Source of the DNA: Sphingomonas sp. PP-CE-1A-559
GTDB lineage: Bacteria > Pseudomonadota > Alphaproteobacteria > Sphingomonadales > Sphingomonadaceae
DNA length: 64,000 nucleotides
Assembly (NCBI RefSeq): GCF_004340965.1
Contig: NZ_SLYA01000003.1
Span: 310,001 to 374,000 of the forward strand
Direction: 5' to 3'
A model generated the notes under the pieces. The model did no database searches, was not told the DNA's origin, and saw nothing but the letters and a program-made list of their open reading frames with translations. Below, one piece after another: positions 28,118 to 36,992 of this stretch (its first letter is position 1; each line of letters opens with the position of its first letter). A program made the translations under genes and the position numbers.

Positions 28118-28402
28118 TCAGGACGGCCTGCTGCCATCGGCTCGGGCCTTGTCGGTACGGTGAATGCAGCCCGCCCAGCAACAGGGGCGCCTCTTGCCCT
28201 CGAGCAGTTCCTGACCCGTACGCTCTATGCGGCGCTGGCGCGTTTTCGGCTGTTTCGCGTCCTCTATCCAGCAGATGAACTCGTTCCGGCCGAGCGGCGT
28301 CAGCGTCTGCCACAGTGCGAAGAGGCTTGGATCGGAGCGGATCGCCGACTGGAGATCGTCGCTGGCGGTATGGACAGTGCCGTGAAGAAAAGAGTTCGCC
28401 AC
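28118..28402 (-). CDS. Small YdeI/OmdA-like protein
   Basis: A 94-residue protein with the pattern of the YdeI/OmpD-associated (OmdA) family: 'ALWQTLTPLGRNEFICWIEDAKQPKTRQRRIERT' in the middle, then 'LLEGKRRPCCWAGCIHR', where cysteines and histidine could bind a metal. Members are small cytosolic proteins of unclear role, some linked to bacteriocin protection. The GTG at 28402 is chosen because GGAGGA lies right before it, although the spacing is only about 3 bases; a TTG at 28432 is the alternative. It overlaps no supported gene. Confidence 0.65.
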   Translation of the reverse strand: MANSFLHGTVHTASDDLQSAIRSDPSLFALWQTLTPLGRNEFICWIEDAKQPKTRQRRIERTGQELLEGKRRPCCWAGCIHRTDKARADGSRPS

Positions 28403-28557
28403 GCATCCTCCGAGCAATGTCGCCCAATGCAATGGGCCATTCGCACGAAGAATAGCCGTTCCTCACGTTGATGACGAGCGCACGGTTCGCAACGGGCAAC
28501 CAACAACAAATTCCGTCGATGCCGCCGTCGCGCACCGCGTCGACGTTCATCAGATGG

Positions 28558-30057
28558 TTAGGCGCCGACCCGTATTGCCAGCAGCTGAGCGACCCTTGCC
28601 TTGAACGCGCGCAGTTTCTCCCCCGACAACTGCGCCACGCTCGCAAACGGGACCGATCGCGGGTTGATGGCCGCGCCGTTCTTCCACACTTCCCAGTGCA
28701 GATGCGGGCCGGTCGACATTCCCGTCGAGCCGACATAACCGATCACCTGGCCCTGCCGGACCCGCGTGCCCGATGACACCGCGATCCGGCTCATATGGCC
28801 GTATCCGCTCGCCATCCCGCCACCGTGCATCAGTTTGACGAAATTGCCGTAGCCGCCGGTCCGGCCTGCGAACGTCACGATGCCGTCGGTCATCGCGTGG
28901 ATCGGCGATCCGTACGGTGCGCCGATGTCGAGGCCCTTGTGCATGCGCGTGAAGCCCAGCAGCGGGTGGAACCGCATGCCGTAGTTCGACGTGATCCTGC
29001 CGGTGACCGGCATGCCCGAGACGGCGCGGCGTTCGGTCTGGCCGTTGGCATCGAACCAGCCGCCGCGACTCGACTCCCCGTTTAGACTGGCGTCGACATC
29101 GACGTTCGCCGCGTCCGGCGCGAACCGGACGAGCTGTACCTTTCGGCGTCCTTGATCGATCCCGGCGAAGAGAAGGTCGCCGATTCGGGTCTCGCCGGTC
29201 GCGGCACGCTCGCGCTCAACGATGACGTCGAAGCTGTCCGCCGCCGTCACGTCGCGGCCGATCGAAAGTCGCGTCGAGATCGCCTTGATGAACGACTCCA
29301 CGGCCTTTCCAGGAACACCGGCGGAACGCGCGGATCGGTATAGGCTGGAGCCGACCAGGCCCTGGATGCGCAACGGCGTCGTATCGACCGCGATCGGCTT
29401 GCGGTTCACGGTCAGCCCGCCCGCGCCGCGCGTCAGCGACAGCGCCAGATCGAACCGCGCGCGGAAATCGAGCTGCTCCAGCGGCCGCGCGACGGTGCGA
29501 TCCGGCCGCCGCCCGAGCGTCAGTGCGATCCGCGTGCCCGCCGGAATGGCCTTCGGATCGACCGACTGCGCGACCAGCGCCGCCGCGGCTTCGGCATCGT
29601 TCCGACCGACGCCCGCGCGCATCAGCGCCCGGTCGAACGCATCGCCCTGGCCGAGCGTCGCCGACAGTTCGAGCGTCGGGCGCTCGGGTGCGTTGGCGAG
29701 CGGGGCAACGAGATCGTTAGCCGCCATCCGCCGCCCGGTGGTCGCGCCCTGGCCGAGCGGCGCAATGCCCTGCGCGCGCGTTTCCTCCCACTCGGCACCG
29801 GCCAGCGGCGACGGCACTGCACCGACCAGCGGCTTGAACCCCGGCGCCAGCATGACGGTCGCGGCACACAGCGCGGTGCAGGTCACGAGCCCGCGCCACC
29901 ACTCGCGACTGCCGATCCGAGCACCGAGATCAGGTACCCAGTCGATCCGCGAAGGGGCGGTCCTCGGCGCGATATCCGGCTGCCGATCGAGCGCACGACC
30001 AAAGCCGCGCGCCCCGCCGCCCGCCAGTTCCAGCGCCTGATCCTTCTGCAAATACAC
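28558..30057 (-). CDS. M23-family metallopeptidase (cell wall hydrolase)
   Basis: A 499-residue envelope protein with a membrane anchor near residues 50-70 and a C-terminal LytM/M23 domain. Zinc ligands seen: 'RMHKGLDIGAPYG' (His and Asp) and 'GPHLHWEVWKNG' (HxH). The region between holds LysM/OapA-like segments ('PAGTRIALTLGRRPD'). It should cut peptidoglycan crosslinks or activate amidases at division. The start is uncertain: GTG at 30057 ('MYLQKDQALELAGG') is preferred; an ATG at 30117 adds 20 basic residues. Confidence 0.88.
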   Translation of the reverse strand: MYLQKDQALELAGGGARGFGRALDRQPDIAPRTAPSRIDWVPDLGARIGSREWWRGLVTCTALCAATVMLAPGFKPLVGAVPSPLAGAEWEETRAQGIAPLGQGATTGRRMAANDLVAPLANAPERPTLELSATLGQGDAFDRALMRAGVGRNDAEAAAALVAQSVDPKAIPAGTRIALTLGRRPDRTVARPLEQLDFRARFDLALSLTRGAGGLTVNRKPIAVDTTPLRIQGLVGSSLYRSARSAGVPGKAVESFIKAISTRLSIGRDVTAADSFDVIVERERAATGETRIGDLLFAGIDQGRRKVQLVRFAPDAANVDVDASLNGESSRGGWFDANGQTERRAVSGMPVTGRITSNYGMRFHPLLGFTRMHKGLDIGAPYGSPIHAMTDGIVTFAGRTGGYGNFVKLMHGGGMASGYGHMSRIAVSSGTRVRQGQVIGYVGSTGMSTGPHLHWEVWKNGAAINPRSVPFASVAQLSGEKLRAFKARVAQLLAIRVGA

Positions 30058-30495
30058 GCGTGTCCGCCCTGAAATCGTCCGAATTCTCGTGCGCCGTTTA
30101 ATCCCCGGCGCGAGCATCGGGTTGTGGCGGGGACATGCTAAAGTCAAATTAACCGGGCGATTGTTGGGCTTGGCGGCGGCGGGGCGTGCTCGGGTCGGGG
30201 CGGACGAGATTTGGGACTGATGACCCTGCTTCCCTGTCTGGGTTTTAGAAGGCGCCCGAACTTTATCCACCACCCCGGCGAAGGCCGGGGCCCAATAGGG
30301 TAGGCCAAGGTGATGAAGCGCGGACCTCCGTTAAGCCTGTTCCCCAATTGGGCCCCGGCCTTCGCCGGGGTGGTTTTAGATTGAGGTGGACACCGAAGCT
30401 CGACGATCGAGCGAACCCAACATTCACCTCACCAACACGGCGTAATTCGACCCAGGTCATTGCGCCAGCCCACTTTACCCCCGATGTTGCCCGCC
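30058..30495. other. Divergent gap with a B-family element
   Basis: A 438-base gap between the divergent M23 and helicase genes. The only clear structure is the B-family repeat at 30268-30374; no gene or clean promoter is seen. Confidence 0.55.
30268..30374 (+). repeat. Long palindromic element, family B
   Basis: Arms 'CCACCACCCCGGCGAAGGCC' and 'GGCCTTCGCCGGGGTGG' enclose a core with 'GGTGATGAAGCGCGGACC' and 'CTGTTCCCCAATTGGGCC'. Forward orientation, in a divergent gap, so it is not serving as a terminator of the neighbouring genes. Confidence 0.8.
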
Positions 30496-32988
30496 ATGAG
30501 CGACGAAGTCTCCGCTGGCGTGACCGCGGTTCTCGGCCCGACCAACACGGGCAAGACGCACCTCGCGATCGAGCGGATGTGCGCGCATTCGAGCGGCATG
30601 GTCGGTTTCCCGCTGCGCCTGCTCGCGCGCGAGGTCTATGACCGCGTCGTCGCGATCAAGGGCGCCAACCGAGTCGCGCTGGTGACGGGCGAAGAGAAGA
30701 TCGTGCCGCCCGACGCGCGCTGGTTCCTGTGTACCGCCGAGTCGATGCCCGACCGCGACGTCGCTTTCGTCGGATTGGACGAGGCGCAGTTGGGGGCCGA
30801 CCCGGAGCGCGGGCACGTGTTTACCGATCGCCTGATGCGCGCACGGGGACGCGAGGAGACGATGATCCTGGGCTCCGAAGCGTTGCGGCCGATGATCAAA
30901 AAGCTCGTCCCCGGCGCGGAGATCGTCAACCGACCGCGCTTCTCGACGCTTACCTATGCGGGCGCGAAGAAGATCAGCCGGTTGCCCAAGCGCTCGGCGA
31001 TCGTCGCGTTCTCCGCGGAGGAAGTGTACGCGGTCGCCGAGATGCTTCGGCGCCTTCGCGGTGGTGCGGCCGTCGTCATGGGGGCGCTGTCGCCGCGCAC
31101 CCGCAACGCGCAGGTCGCGATGTTCCAGGCGGGCGAGGTCGATTACCTGGTCGCGACCGATGCGATCGGCATGGGGCTGAACATGGACGTCGCGCATGTC
31201 GCGTTCGCCAGCCTCAACAAGTTCGACGGCAAGCGCCAGCGTCGCCTGACGGTGGCCGAGATGGCGCAGATCGCGGGGCGTGCGGGGCGGCACCAGCGCG
31301 ACGGCACGTTCGGCGCGTTGTCCGACGATGGGCCGGGCGCGTTCCTCCCCGAGGAAGTGCTGGCCATCGAGGAGCACCGGTTTCCGCGGCTCGAGAACCT
31401 CTATTGGCGGCAGGGCGAGCCTGATTTCTCCAGCATTGATGCGCTGGTGGCGAGCCTGGAGGCGCGGCCGCCTGCTGGGGTCCTGCGCGCTGCGCCTCAG
31501 GCTCTTGATCTCGGCGTCTTGAAGCGGCTGGCCGAGGAGGGCTGGGTGCGTGAGCGGGCGCGGCATCCGGTAATGGTCGCGCGACTGTGGGCTGCATGCG
31601 GCTTGCCCGATTTCCGCAAAGTCGGGCTCGATCCGCATGCGCGGTTCGTGTCGCGGGTGTTCGGGCATCTCAGCGAGGGGCGGGGGCATATCCCGCATCA
31701 GTGGTTCGCGGACGAGATCGCGCGGCTCGATACGGTGGCGGGCGACGTACCGGTGATCGCGGGGCGGATCGCGGCGACGCGGATCTGGGCGTACATCGCA
31801 CAGCGCGCCGACTGGCTGGCGGAGCCGACGCTTTGGGCGGCGCGGACCGCGGCGCTGGAGGAACGCCTGTCGGATGCGCTCCACGCGAGCCTGACGCAGC
31901 GGTTCGTCGACAAGCGCACGACCGCGTTGATGCGCCAGATCGGCGCGGACGCGGGCGCGCTGCCCGTGGTGATCGGGCCCGAAGGCGAGGTGATGGTCGA
32001 GGATCATCCGATCGGTCGTCTCGACGGATTTCGCTTCACGGTCGCGGCGGATGCGCGGGCGAGCGACAAGCGTTTGCTGCTAGCGGCGGCGGAAAAGCGC
32101 CTGACCGGCGAGCGTTCGCGTCGCGGCCAGTCGTTGGTCGATGCGCCGGACGCCGATATAGCGCTCGACGATGCGGCGCAGCTGATCTGGGCGGGGCATC
32201 CGGTCGCGAAGCTCGGCGCAGGTCCGTCGTTCGCGCGACCGAAACTGATCCTCGACCGGTCGCTCGACTGCCTCGACAAGCCTTCGCGCGATCGGATCGA
32301 GGCGCGGCTGTCGCTGTGGCTCGCGGGGATGCTGAAGCGGCGGATCGCGGTGCTGGTCCACCTCGCCGAGTTGAGCCGTGATCCGAACGCCACGCCGGCG
32401 TTGCGCGCGGTCGCGAGCGCGATCGAGGAGGCCGGCGGGATCCTGCCGCGGTTGCCGATGCGGCTGGCGCTCGATGCGATCGATCCCGAGGAGCGCAAGC
32501 GGTTGCGCAAGATCGGGATTACGGTTGGTGCGCTCGACATGTTCGACGCGCGGTTGCTCAAGCCCGAGTCGGCGCGTTGGCGGCGCATCCTCGCGGCGGC
32601 TCGCGGTACGACGATAGCCGCCCCGCGAGATGGGGCGACCGTGCTGACGCGTGGCAGCACGGGTGCGGTTCTGGAGGCGGGGTTCCGTCCGCTTGGACTC
32701 CAGGCAGTCCGGATCGACCTGATCGAGCGCATCGCACGTGCCGCGCACGACTCGCGGCAGGGTCGTACGCCGTTCGCGCCCGATCCTGCTCTGGCGACTT
32801 CGATCGGCGTCGATGCCGCGTCGCTGGAGCGGTTGATGGCCGAACTCGGGTTCAAGGCGCTGGCGGGGGACACGCCGCGCTGGGTCTGGCGTGGGCGTCC
32901 GCCGGCTCGGGCCGTGGCGCTGGCCCCGATCGATCCGTCGCGGCAGAACGCCTTTGCCGGGCTCGCCGCACTGGTCCGCCATGGTTGA
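30496..32988 (+). CDS. SUV3-like RNA/DNA helicase
   Basis: An 830-residue superfamily 2 helicase related to mitochondrial SUV3, which unwinds RNA for degradation. Seen: Walker A 'GPTNTGKTHLA' (14-24), DExx box as 'GLDEAQLG', 'TGEEKIVP', 'GSEALRP', and the C-terminal helicase signature 'LVATDAIGMGLNMDV..VAF' with 'QIAGRAGR'. The long C-terminus is typical of alphaproteobacterial members. The ATG at 30496 ('MSDEVSAGV') is preferred; an ATG four codons upstream is possible. Followed with slight overlap or a few bases by the S4 gene. Confidence 0.93.
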   Translation: MSDEVSAGVTAVLGPTNTGKTHLAIERMCAHSSGMVGFPLRLLAREVYDRVVAIKGANRVALVTGEEKIVPPDARWFLCTAESMPDRDVAFVGLDEAQLGADPERGHVFTDRLMRARGREETMILGSEALRPMIKKLVPGAEIVNRPRFSTLTYAGAKKISRLPKRSAIVAFSAEEVYAVAEMLRRLRGGAAVVMGALSPRTRNAQVAMFQAGEVDYLVATDAIGMGLNMDVAHVAFASLNKFDGKRQRRLTVAEMAQIAGRAGRHQRDGTFGALSDDGPGAFLPEEVLAIEEHRFPRLENLYWRQGEPDFSSIDALVASLEARPPAGVLRAAPQALDLGVLKRLAEEGWVRERARHPVMVARLWAACGLPDFRKVGLDPHARFVSRVFGHLSEGRGHIPHQWFADEIARLDTVAGDVPVIAGRIAATRIWAYIAQRADWLAEPTLWAARTAALEERLSDALHASLTQRFVDKRTTALMRQIGADAGALPVVIGPEGEVMVEDHPIGRLDGFRFTVAADARASDKRLLLAAAEKRLTGERSRRGQSLVDAPDADIALDDAAQLIWAGHPVAKLGAGPSFARPKLILDRSLDCLDKPSRDRIEARLSLWLAGMLKRRIAVLVHLAELSRDPNATPALRAVASAIEEAGGILPRLPMRLALDAIDPEERKRLRKIGITVGALDMFDARLLKPESARWRRILAAARGTTIAAPRDGATVLTRGSTGAVLEAGFRPLGLQAVRIDLIERIARAAHDSRQGRTPFAPDPALATSIGVDAASLERLMAELGFKALAGDTPRWVWRGRPPARAVALAPIDPSRQNAFAGLAALVRHG

Positions 32989-32995
32989 AGGCGCG

Positions 32996-33289
32996 ATGCG
33001 GATCGATCGGTTCCTGTGGTTCGTGCGGCTCGCAAAGACGCGCAGCGCCGCGCAGGCGATCGCCGAGAAGGGTCATCTGCGCATCGACGGCCGCCCGATC
33101 GACCGCGCGCACTGCCCGGTGCGGATCGGGAATGTCCTCACTTTCGCCGCCAACGACGAGGTCCGGGTGATCCGTGTCGAAGCGCTCCCCTCGCGCCGCG
33201 GCCCCGCCCCCGAAGCTCAGGCGTGCTATCAGGACCTGATCGCTGGGAGGACGCCCCCCGGCACGATCCGCGATCCTGCTTCGGAATAA
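32996..33289 (+). CDS. S4-domain RNA-binding protein (Hsp15-like)
   Basis: A 97-residue protein that is mostly an S4 RNA-binding domain: 'MRIDRFLWFVRLAKTRSAAQAI', 'GHLRIDGRPIDRAHCPVRIGNVLTF'. Hsp15-type proteins bind 50S subunits carrying a stalled nascent chain and help recycle them. The ATG at 32996 has GAAGG 5 bases upstream; an ATG at 32981 overlapping the helicase stop (ATGGTTGA) is also possible and would couple the genes. Conserved behind the SUV3-like helicase in many alphaproteobacteria. Confidence 0.88.
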   Translation: MRIDRFLWFVRLAKTRSAAQAIAEKGHLRIDGRPIDRAHCPVRIGNVLTFAANDEVRVIRVEALPSRRGPAPEAQACYQDLIAGRTPPGTIRDPASE

Positions 33290-33297
33290 ATTCGATC

Positions 33298-33420
33298 CTC
33301 CCCCGCAAGGGGGAGGTGGCGCCGAAGGTGACGGAGGGGGAGGATACGCAACCGAGGTTTTCCCTTTCCTCCCCCTCCGTCTGGCGAGTGCCAGCCACCT
33401 CCCTCTGGCGGGGGAGGATA
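33298..33420. repeat. Palindromic intergenic repeat, 'GGGGGAGG' type (family C)
   Basis: 'CCTCCCCCGCAAGGGGGAGG' and, further on, 'CCTCCCCCTCCGTCTGG' and 'CCACCTCCCTCTGGCGGGGGAGG' form two linked hairpins. This sequence type is widely scattered in alphaproteobacterial genomes. It follows the S4 gene. Confidence 0.75.
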
Positions 33421-33541
33421 CGAGAGTGGCAAAGCCTGATAACGTCTCGCAGAAGGCTTGCTATGATTGACGCGAGGGGCACGCGCGCATAGTCGCTGGC
33501 GCGTTCGTCGCCGGAAAGGAATCCGGCCCAGGAGTTCTGCA

Positions 33542-33883
33542 ATGACCTACGTCGTCACCGATGCCTGCATCCGCTGCAAGTACATGGACTGCGTGGAAGT
33601 GTGCCCGGTCGACTGCTTCTACGAGGGCGAGAACATGCTGGTGATCAATCCCAGCGAGTGCATCGACTGCGGCGTGTGCGAGCCGGAATGCCCCGCCGAG
33701 GCGATCCTGCCCGATACCGAGAGCGGGCTGGAGCAGTGGCTCGAGCTTAACACCACCTTCTCGGCGCAATGGCCCAACGTCACGCGCAACGACAACCAGA
33801 CGCCGCCGGATGCCGATGCGATGAAGGGCGTCGAGGGCAAGTTCGACAAGTATTTCTCGCCCGAACCCGGCGCAGGCGACTGA
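33542..33883 (+). CDS. fdxA: Seven-iron ferredoxin
   Basis: A 113-residue electron carrier with one [3Fe-4S] and one [4Fe-4S] cluster. Seen: the N-terminal cysteine set in '[18 protein letters not shown]' and the second set in '[15 protein letters not shown]', plus the C-terminal extension usual for alphaproteobacterial FdxA. AGGAG lies at good distance before the ATG at 33542. Its redox partner is not known; it sits between the S4 and CarD genes in the same direction. Confidence 0.95.
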   Translation: MTYVVTDACIRCKYMDCVEVCPVDCFYEGENMLVINPSECIDCGVCEPECPAEAILPDTESGLEQWLELNTTFSAQWPNVTRNDNQTPPDADAMKGVEGKFDKYFSPEPGAGD

Positions 33884-34085
33884 TAAGAGGCGGCGAATCC
33901 CGAAAAGGGCAAGCCGCCTGCCACGTTCGGCTGGTAATTTTGTTGCAAAGCTGCTAGATGGGTCCGCGACGGGCGCGATGATTCACGTCATCCGCTTGAC
34001 GTACAGACCTATCCCTCCCCCGATGCAGCAGCGACGAGTCCTTCGTCGAGGCGTCGCGTGGAGGCCTGATCCGGAAAGGCCCCAA

Positions 34086-34619
34086 ATGGCTGCCAAGGCA
34101 CTGTCCTTCGATGTCGGTGATTTCGTCGTTTATCCCAAGCACGGGGTCGGCCGTGTGATCGAGCTCCAGCGCTCGGAAATCGCCGGCATGACACTGGAAC
34201 TCTACGTCCTCCGGTTCGAGAAGGAGCGCATGACGCTCCGCGTACCGACCAACAAGGCCGAAAGCGTCGGCATGCGCAAGCTGTCGTCGGACAAGACGAT
34301 GCGCGAGGCGATGGACACGCTCAAGGGCAAGCCCAAGGTCAAGCGCACCATGTGGTCGCGCCGCGCGCAGGAATATGAGGCGAAGATCAACTCGGGCGAC
34401 CTCGTGTCGATCGCCGAAGTGGTCCGCGATCTGTTCCGTGCCGACGACCAGCCCGAGCAGAGCTATTCGGAGCGTCAGATCTTCGAAGGCGCGACCAGCC
34501 GCCTCGCGCGCGAACTGGCGGCGATGGAAGAGCTCGACGAGCCCAAGGCGCAGGAGAAGATTCTCGACATCCTCCGCGCCGCGGCCGCGATCTACAACAA
34601 GGACAAGGTGCCGGCTTAA
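34086..34619 (+). CDS. CarD/CdnL-type transcription regulator
   Basis: A 177-residue RNA polymerase-binding protein. The N-terminal RNAP-interaction domain is seen in 'FDVGDFVVYPKHGVGRVIELQ' with 'LYVLRFEKERMTLRVP', and the C-terminal helical domain in 'KRTMWSRRAQEYEAKINSGDLVSIAEVVRDLF' and 'SERQIFEGATSRLARELA'. CarD proteins stabilise the open promoter complex, especially at rRNA promoters. The ATG at 34086 has AAAGG upstream. A clear terminator follows. Confidence 0.95.
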   Translation: MAAKALSFDVGDFVVYPKHGVGRVIELQRSEIAGMTLELYVLRFEKERMTLRVPTNKAESVGMRKLSSDKTMREAMDTLKGKPKVKRTMWSRRAQEYEAKINSGDLVSIAEVVRDLFRADDQPEQSYSERQIFEGATSRLARELAAMEELDEPKAQEKILDILRAAAAIYNKDKVPA

Positions 34620-34642
34620 CTGCTGGGCGCTTTGTGAGACGA

Positions 34643-34676
34643 AGGGGCGGTCCTGCGGGGCCGCCCTTTTTCGTTC
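34643..34676 (+). terminator. Intrinsic terminator after CarD gene
   Basis: Stem GGGCGGTCC / GGGCCGCCC (one wobble) with a short loop, followed by TTTTTCGTTC. Confidence 0.88.
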
Positions 34677-34762
34677 TGCTGCTTCCTCCCTCGAGATGGG
34701 GGGCCGTTTAGCGAGCCAGCGCCAGACAAGTTTCTCATTGCGCCGTCCCGTGGCGGGTGTAT

Positions 34763-34777
34763 TGTGTTAATAACACA
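34763..34777. promoter_or_regulatory. Perfect palindrome before the GIN-domain pair, likely operator
   Basis: TGTGTTA-A-TAACACA: two 7-base arms around one base. It ends 12 bases before the ATG at 34790 and just before its GGAGG ribosome site, where a bound repressor would block transcription or early elongation. No neighbouring regulator gene is evident. Confidence 0.5.
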
Positions 34778-34789
34778 CAGGAGGATGCG

Positions 34790-35521
34790 ATGAACTTTCT
34801 TGCGCTCGGACTGATCATTCCTCTCGCGGCCTGCTCGTTCAGCTGGAACGGCGACAATGAAGGCTCGGGGGCTGCGGCGGCCGGTTCGGGGACCACCCGG
34901 ACCTTCCAGGTTTCCGGTTTCAACGGCATCGACCTTCGGGGCTCGGACGACGTCGACGTCCGCGTCGGTAACGGCTTTTCGGTTCGCGCCGAGGGGCCGA
35001 GCGAACAACTCGATCGCCTGCGCATCGAGCGTGACGGGGATACGCTCAACATCGGGCGCAAGAACGGGGCGAGTTTCGGCTGGAGCAAGGGCGCCAAGGT
35101 GAAGGTGTACGTCACCTTGCCACGGCTCGCCGACGCGAGCGTTTCGGGATCGGGCAACATGGCCGTGGACCGTGTCGAGGGCGGTGGGTTCGAAGGCGGA
35201 ATCGCCGGATCGGGCAATCTCGACATCGCCGCGATCAGGGTCGACGTTGCGAAATTCTCGATCGCCGGATCGGGTACCGCGCACGCGAGCGGCACGGCAC
35301 GCGATCTGACGGTGGACATCGCAGGCTCGGGCGATCTCGACGGCACCCGGTTTGAGGCGCAATCGGCGACGGTCGAGATCGCCGGTTCGGGAAGCGTGCG
35401 CGCGGTGGTGAACGGCGCTGCCAAGGTCGCCATGTTGGGCTCGGGTGACGTCGATCTCGGGCCGCAATCCCGCTGCACGATCTCCAAGATGGGTTCGGGG
35501 CGGGTCCGCTGCGGGCGGTAA
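34790..35521 (+). CDS. GIN-domain (DUF2807) lipoprotein
   Basis: A 243-residue exported protein. The signal peptide ends in 'IPLAAC' (Cys17), so it is likely a lipoprotein. The rest is a repetitive beta-helix: the step 'GSG' followed by hydrophobic alternation recurs about every 20 residues ('VSGSGNMAV', 'IAGSGNLDI', 'IAGSGTAHA', 'IAGSGDLDG', 'IAGSGSVRA', 'LGSGDVDL'). This is the GIN/DUF2807 fold, of unknown function. GGAGG precedes the ATG at 34790. A second GIN gene follows after 49 bases. Confidence 0.88.
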   Translation: MNFLALGLIIPLAACSFSWNGDNEGSGAAAAGSGTTRTFQVSGFNGIDLRGSDDVDVRVGNGFSVRAEGPSEQLDRLRIERDGDTLNIGRKNGASFGWSKGAKVKVYVTLPRLADASVSGSGNMAVDRVEGGGFEGGIAGSGNLDIAAIRVDVAKFSIAGSGTAHASGTARDLTVDIAGSGDLDGTRFEAQSATVEIAGSGSVRAVVNGAAKVAMLGSGDVDLGPQSRCTISKMGSGRVRCGR

Positions 35522-35570
35522 ACCGCCGCCGGACTTGCGCGAGGGTACGGAACCGGCGACGTTCGCGGGC

Positions 35571-36293
35571 ATGAGATATCTGCTCGCCGCGTCGCTGCTC
35601 CTGTCCTCGCCGGCATTCGCCCAGTCTTCCGCGACGAGCCGGACGGTCTCGGTCGGCAGCTTCGATCGCGTGCGGGTCGAGGGGCCGTTCGAGGTCCGCG
35701 TCACGATCGGCTCTCCGCGTGCGACCATCACCGGCCCGGGCAGGGGGGACGATGTGGCCGTCCGGGTCGATGGTACCACGCTGTCGGTGCGCAAGGGCAC
35801 GGGCGGCTGGGGCGAGCAGACGCGTGGCGGCGGCGGGGCGGGGCCGACCGTCGTGACGCTCTCGACACCCGAGCTGACCTCGGCCAGCGTCGCTGCCGGC
35901 GGGCGGCTGACGATCGCGAAGATGCGCGGCATGCGCGTCGACGTGACGGTCAGCGGTAACGGGAGCTTGGCCCTCGCGGCGGCCGATACCGACCAGCTGA
36001 ACGCGACGCTGATCGGGACCGGCCAGATGACGCTCGCCGGCCGCGCGGCGCGCGCGCGCCTCGTGACGAGCGGGCCGGGCGCGATCGACGCATCGGGGCT
36101 GGCGGTCAACGACCTGACCGTCCACCTCGACGGCGTTGGCGAGACGAAGGCGGCCGCGCGCTATACCGCGCAGGTGACCAACAGCGGGCTGGGAACGGTC
36201 ACGATCACCGGCAACGCGAAATGCCGTGTCGATGCAGCGGCCGGTGGGCCGGTGGTGTGTGGGAAGCCGGCGGCGGGAGTCTCTGCTCCGTAG
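35571..36293 (+). CDS. GIN-domain (DUF2807) exported protein, second copy
   Basis: A 240-residue protein with a signal peptide ('MRYLLAASLLLSSPAFAQ') and the same repetitive beta-helix: 'FDRVRVEGPFEVRVTIG', 'VSGNGSLAL', 'LIGTGQMTL', 'TSGPGAIDA'. Unlike its neighbour it has no lipobox and should be free in the periplasm or outside. 'NAKCRV' and 'VVCGK' near the end mirror 'QSRCTI' and 'RVRCGR' at the end of the first protein, a shared two-cysteine tail. Probably an old tandem duplication. Confidence 0.85.
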   Translation: MRYLLAASLLLSSPAFAQSSATSRTVSVGSFDRVRVEGPFEVRVTIGSPRATITGPGRGDDVAVRVDGTTLSVRKGTGGWGEQTRGGGGAGPTVVTLSTPELTSASVAAGGRLTIAKMRGMRVDVTVSGNGSLALAAADTDQLNATLIGTGQMTLAGRAARARLVTSGPGAIDASGLAVNDLTVHLDGVGETKAAARYTAQVTNSGLGTVTITGNAKCRVDAAAGGPVVCGKPAAGVSAP

Positions 36294-36410
36294 AAGGGGA
36301 TGGTGTGCTGCTGCCCCATCCACACCGACCTCTTTCCGGCGAAATCCGCATCTGGATCGAGCCAGTTACCCTATCCGTATCGGCCCTCATACCTTCCGAA
36401 CGTGTGTCAT

Positions 36411-36502
36411 CATTCCCGCGGAGGCGGGAACCCATACTGGCTGACCTCACACTGGGATCGCTATTCTGTGAGGATATGGATCCCCGCCTGCGCGGGGATG
36501 AC
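36411..36502. repeat. Palindromic intergenic repeat, A-like variant
   Basis: 'CATTCCCGCGGAGGCGGGAAC' and 'GGATCCCCGCCTGCGCGGGGATG' stand about 50 bases apart as two hairpins of opposite sense. Lies between the convergent GIN and DUF1489 genes. Confidence 0.7.
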
Positions 36503-36556
36503 GACGGAGTTTATCGTCGGGTGGGATGAACCTCACGAGTTCTGGGCCGCACCCCT

Positions 36557-36961
36557 TTAAATGAGCGCCAATTCCGCCAGCTTGGTCATCAGCGCGGGCG
36601 GCATTACGTCCAGCCCGGTCGCATCGCCACCCAGATCGAGCGGCGCATCCGCACCCTCAAGATACCGCCACCCCTGATGCGCGCGCTTTGGCCGCGCTTG
36701 CACGAGGACGAGCTTCGGATCGATGTGGATCGCGACGCGACCCTCTTCCGCCTCGCCGAACCCGAGGATCGGCGAGCGGGCGATCAGCTGGTGCTTGAGG
36801 ATCCAGAACATCGAGCCTTGGCCCGCGACCTCCTCATGCCGCTTGGGCAGGTAGCGCGTGGTGAGAAACACCGGCCCTTCCTCGCCGCGCAGCCGGAGCC
36901 GCTCGGCGAGGTGGTCGACGCTTTCCGCGCCGAACGCGACTTTGGTGAGGTGGAGCGGCAT
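36557..36961 (-). CDS. DUF1489-family protein
   Basis: A 134-residue protein of the alphaproteobacterial DUF1489 family. Recognisable stretches are 'MPLHLTKVAFGAESVDHLAERL', 'VFLTTRYLPKRHEEV', 'GSMFWILKHQLIARSPILGF' and 'RAHQGWRYLEGADAP'. No function is established; the conserved 'KH..' and 'QGWRYL' segments suggest a small soluble enzyme or binding protein. It lies 31 bases downstream of mgtE and is probably co-transcribed. Confidence 0.85.
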   Translation of the reverse strand: MPLHLTKVAFGAESVDHLAERLRLRGEEGPVFLTTRYLPKRHEEVAGQGSMFWILKHQLIARSPILGFGEAEEGRVAIHIDPKLVLVQARPKRAHQGWRYLEGADAPLDLGGDATGLDVMPPALMTKLAELALI

Positions 36962-36992
36962 AGCGTTGGAAATGGGCGTTAATACCGGACGA

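Noticed and set aside
28079..28471. Plus-strand frame of 130 residues
   Set aside because: It opposes the YdeI-like gene, which has a recognisable protein pattern and a ribosome site; this frame has neither.
33298..33420. CRISPR-like look of repeated GGGGGAGG units
   Set aside because: The units are inverted, not regularly spaced direct repeats with unique spacers, and no cas gene is near.
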